Below, piece by piece: positions 63,792 to 64,000 of a stretch of 64,000 bases of DNA (the stretch's first letter is position 1; each line of letters starts with the position of its first letter). Where the stretch lies: positions 310,001-374,000 of the forward strand of contig NZ_WPZQ01000001.1 in NCBI RefSeq assembly GCF_013030265.1, in the 5' to 3' direction. Below the pieces are notes generated by a model, which worked only from the letters and a program-made list of their open reading frames with translations, did not search any database and had not been told where the DNA came from. This stretch comes from Ruegeria arenilitoris (GTDB lineage: Bacteria; Pseudomonadota; Alphaproteobacteria; Rhodobacterales; Rhodobacteraceae). The position numbers and the translations under genes were made by a program.

Positions 63792-64000
63792 AACCGGTAG
63801 AACACGGCTTTGAGATAACCGCTCTCAGCCAGTTGCGGCAGTTGCGGATGATCAGGCCCGGCAAATCCCGTGTGGATCATTTGTGCCTGCCGGCCTGCCC
63901 GACCAATGCCACGCGAGGATGCATCACGGAACCGCCCTAAATCCGCCGCGTGAGAGCACGAGCAAAGACCCAGATAGCCACCCGGCTTGACCAGGGGCGC
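63788..64000 (-). CDS. Class I SAM-dependent RNA methyltransferase, C-terminal part (5' end beyond window)
   Basis: The last 70 codons of a minus-strand gene running off the right edge. The peptide begins APLVKPGGYLGLCSCSHAA and ends QLAESGYLKAVFYRL, the pattern of the C-terminus of RlmI-type (RSP_2647-like) methyltransferases with the catalytic-cysteine SCS motif. It is directly before the PIN gene with a GTGA overlap, so the two are co-translated. Confidence 0.82.
   Translation of the reverse strand, partial: APLVKPGGYLGLCSCSHAADLGRFRDASSRGIGRAGRQAQMIHTGFAGPDHPQLPQLAESGYLKAVFYRL

Overview
The window is ordinary chromosomal DNA of an alphaproteobacterium, almost certainly Rhodobacterales in the Roseobacter/Rhodobacter group. 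Supporting signs are the gene orders dgt-argS-SPOR-nagZ-scpA-scpB, bamE/DUF177-rpmF-plsX-fabH-ihfA-merR-tRNA-Pro and lptG-lptD-surA-pdxA-rsmA, a double-length dCTP deaminase, a one-cysteine DksA, a Mur-type Fur, and an adjacent PIN protein and RNA methyltransferase pair of the Rhodobacter RSP_2648/RSP_2647 type. Genes are tightly packed on both strands, GC-rich, and many overlap by 4 bases (ATGA or GTGA). I saw no phage, insertion sequence or CRISPR array.

Layout. 1-4.9 kb: end of an AraC regulator, then minus-strand Tas-like aldo/keto reductase, MgtE, HolC and PepA. 5.1-11.5 kb: plus-strand envelope/PLP/ribosome operon lptG-lptD-surA-pdxA-rsmA, closed by a bidirectional terminator. 11.6-18.7 kb: minus-strand DUF4167, prmC-prfA, small envelope proteins, two tandem ureohydrolases and an M20 amidohydrolase. 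18.8-21.1 kb: plus-strand mazG, nucleoside hydrolase, GNAT. 21.1-25.6 kb: minus-strand lipoprotein, GNAT, enolase, EamA exporter, Fur/Mur, EEP-family protein. 25.7-33.7 kb: CDF transporter, SelO, cupin, fatty acid desaturase, AnmK, MFS, TyrS.

33.8-36.1 kb is the one region that looks foreign: a secreted serine hydrolase of the class C beta-lactamase/NylB type with AT-rich, non-neighbour-like codon use, followed by an unrecognised multi-pass membrane protein. 36.3-40.9 kb: SDR, Maa-type acetyltransferase, Uup-type ABC-F, OlsB, BamE. 41-46.3 kb: phospholipid and fatty acid initiation genes with L32, IHF alpha, a MerR regulator, tRNA-Pro(GGG) and dcd. 46.3-53.9 kb: chromosome segregation and cell-wall genes (scpB, scpA, nagZ, SPOR), argS, a periplasmic protein, dgt. 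53.9-56.8 kb: erpA, xthA, FAD monooxygenase, dksA. 57.1-61.2 kb: a MoxR ATPase and a CoxE-like VWA protein with a GNAT, a DUF2927 lipoprotein and a 56-residue membrane peptide between them. 61.3-64 kb: 2-oxoglutarate oxygenase, M48 protease, PIN protein and a truncated RNA methyltransferase.

Most of the window is housekeeping. The points that most deserve a second look are the apparent absence of lptF from its expected slot in front of lptG, the MoxR-VWA locus with its unknown lipoprotein and peptide, the transferred serine hydrolase and its membrane-protein neighbour, and the PIN/RNA methyltransferase pair.
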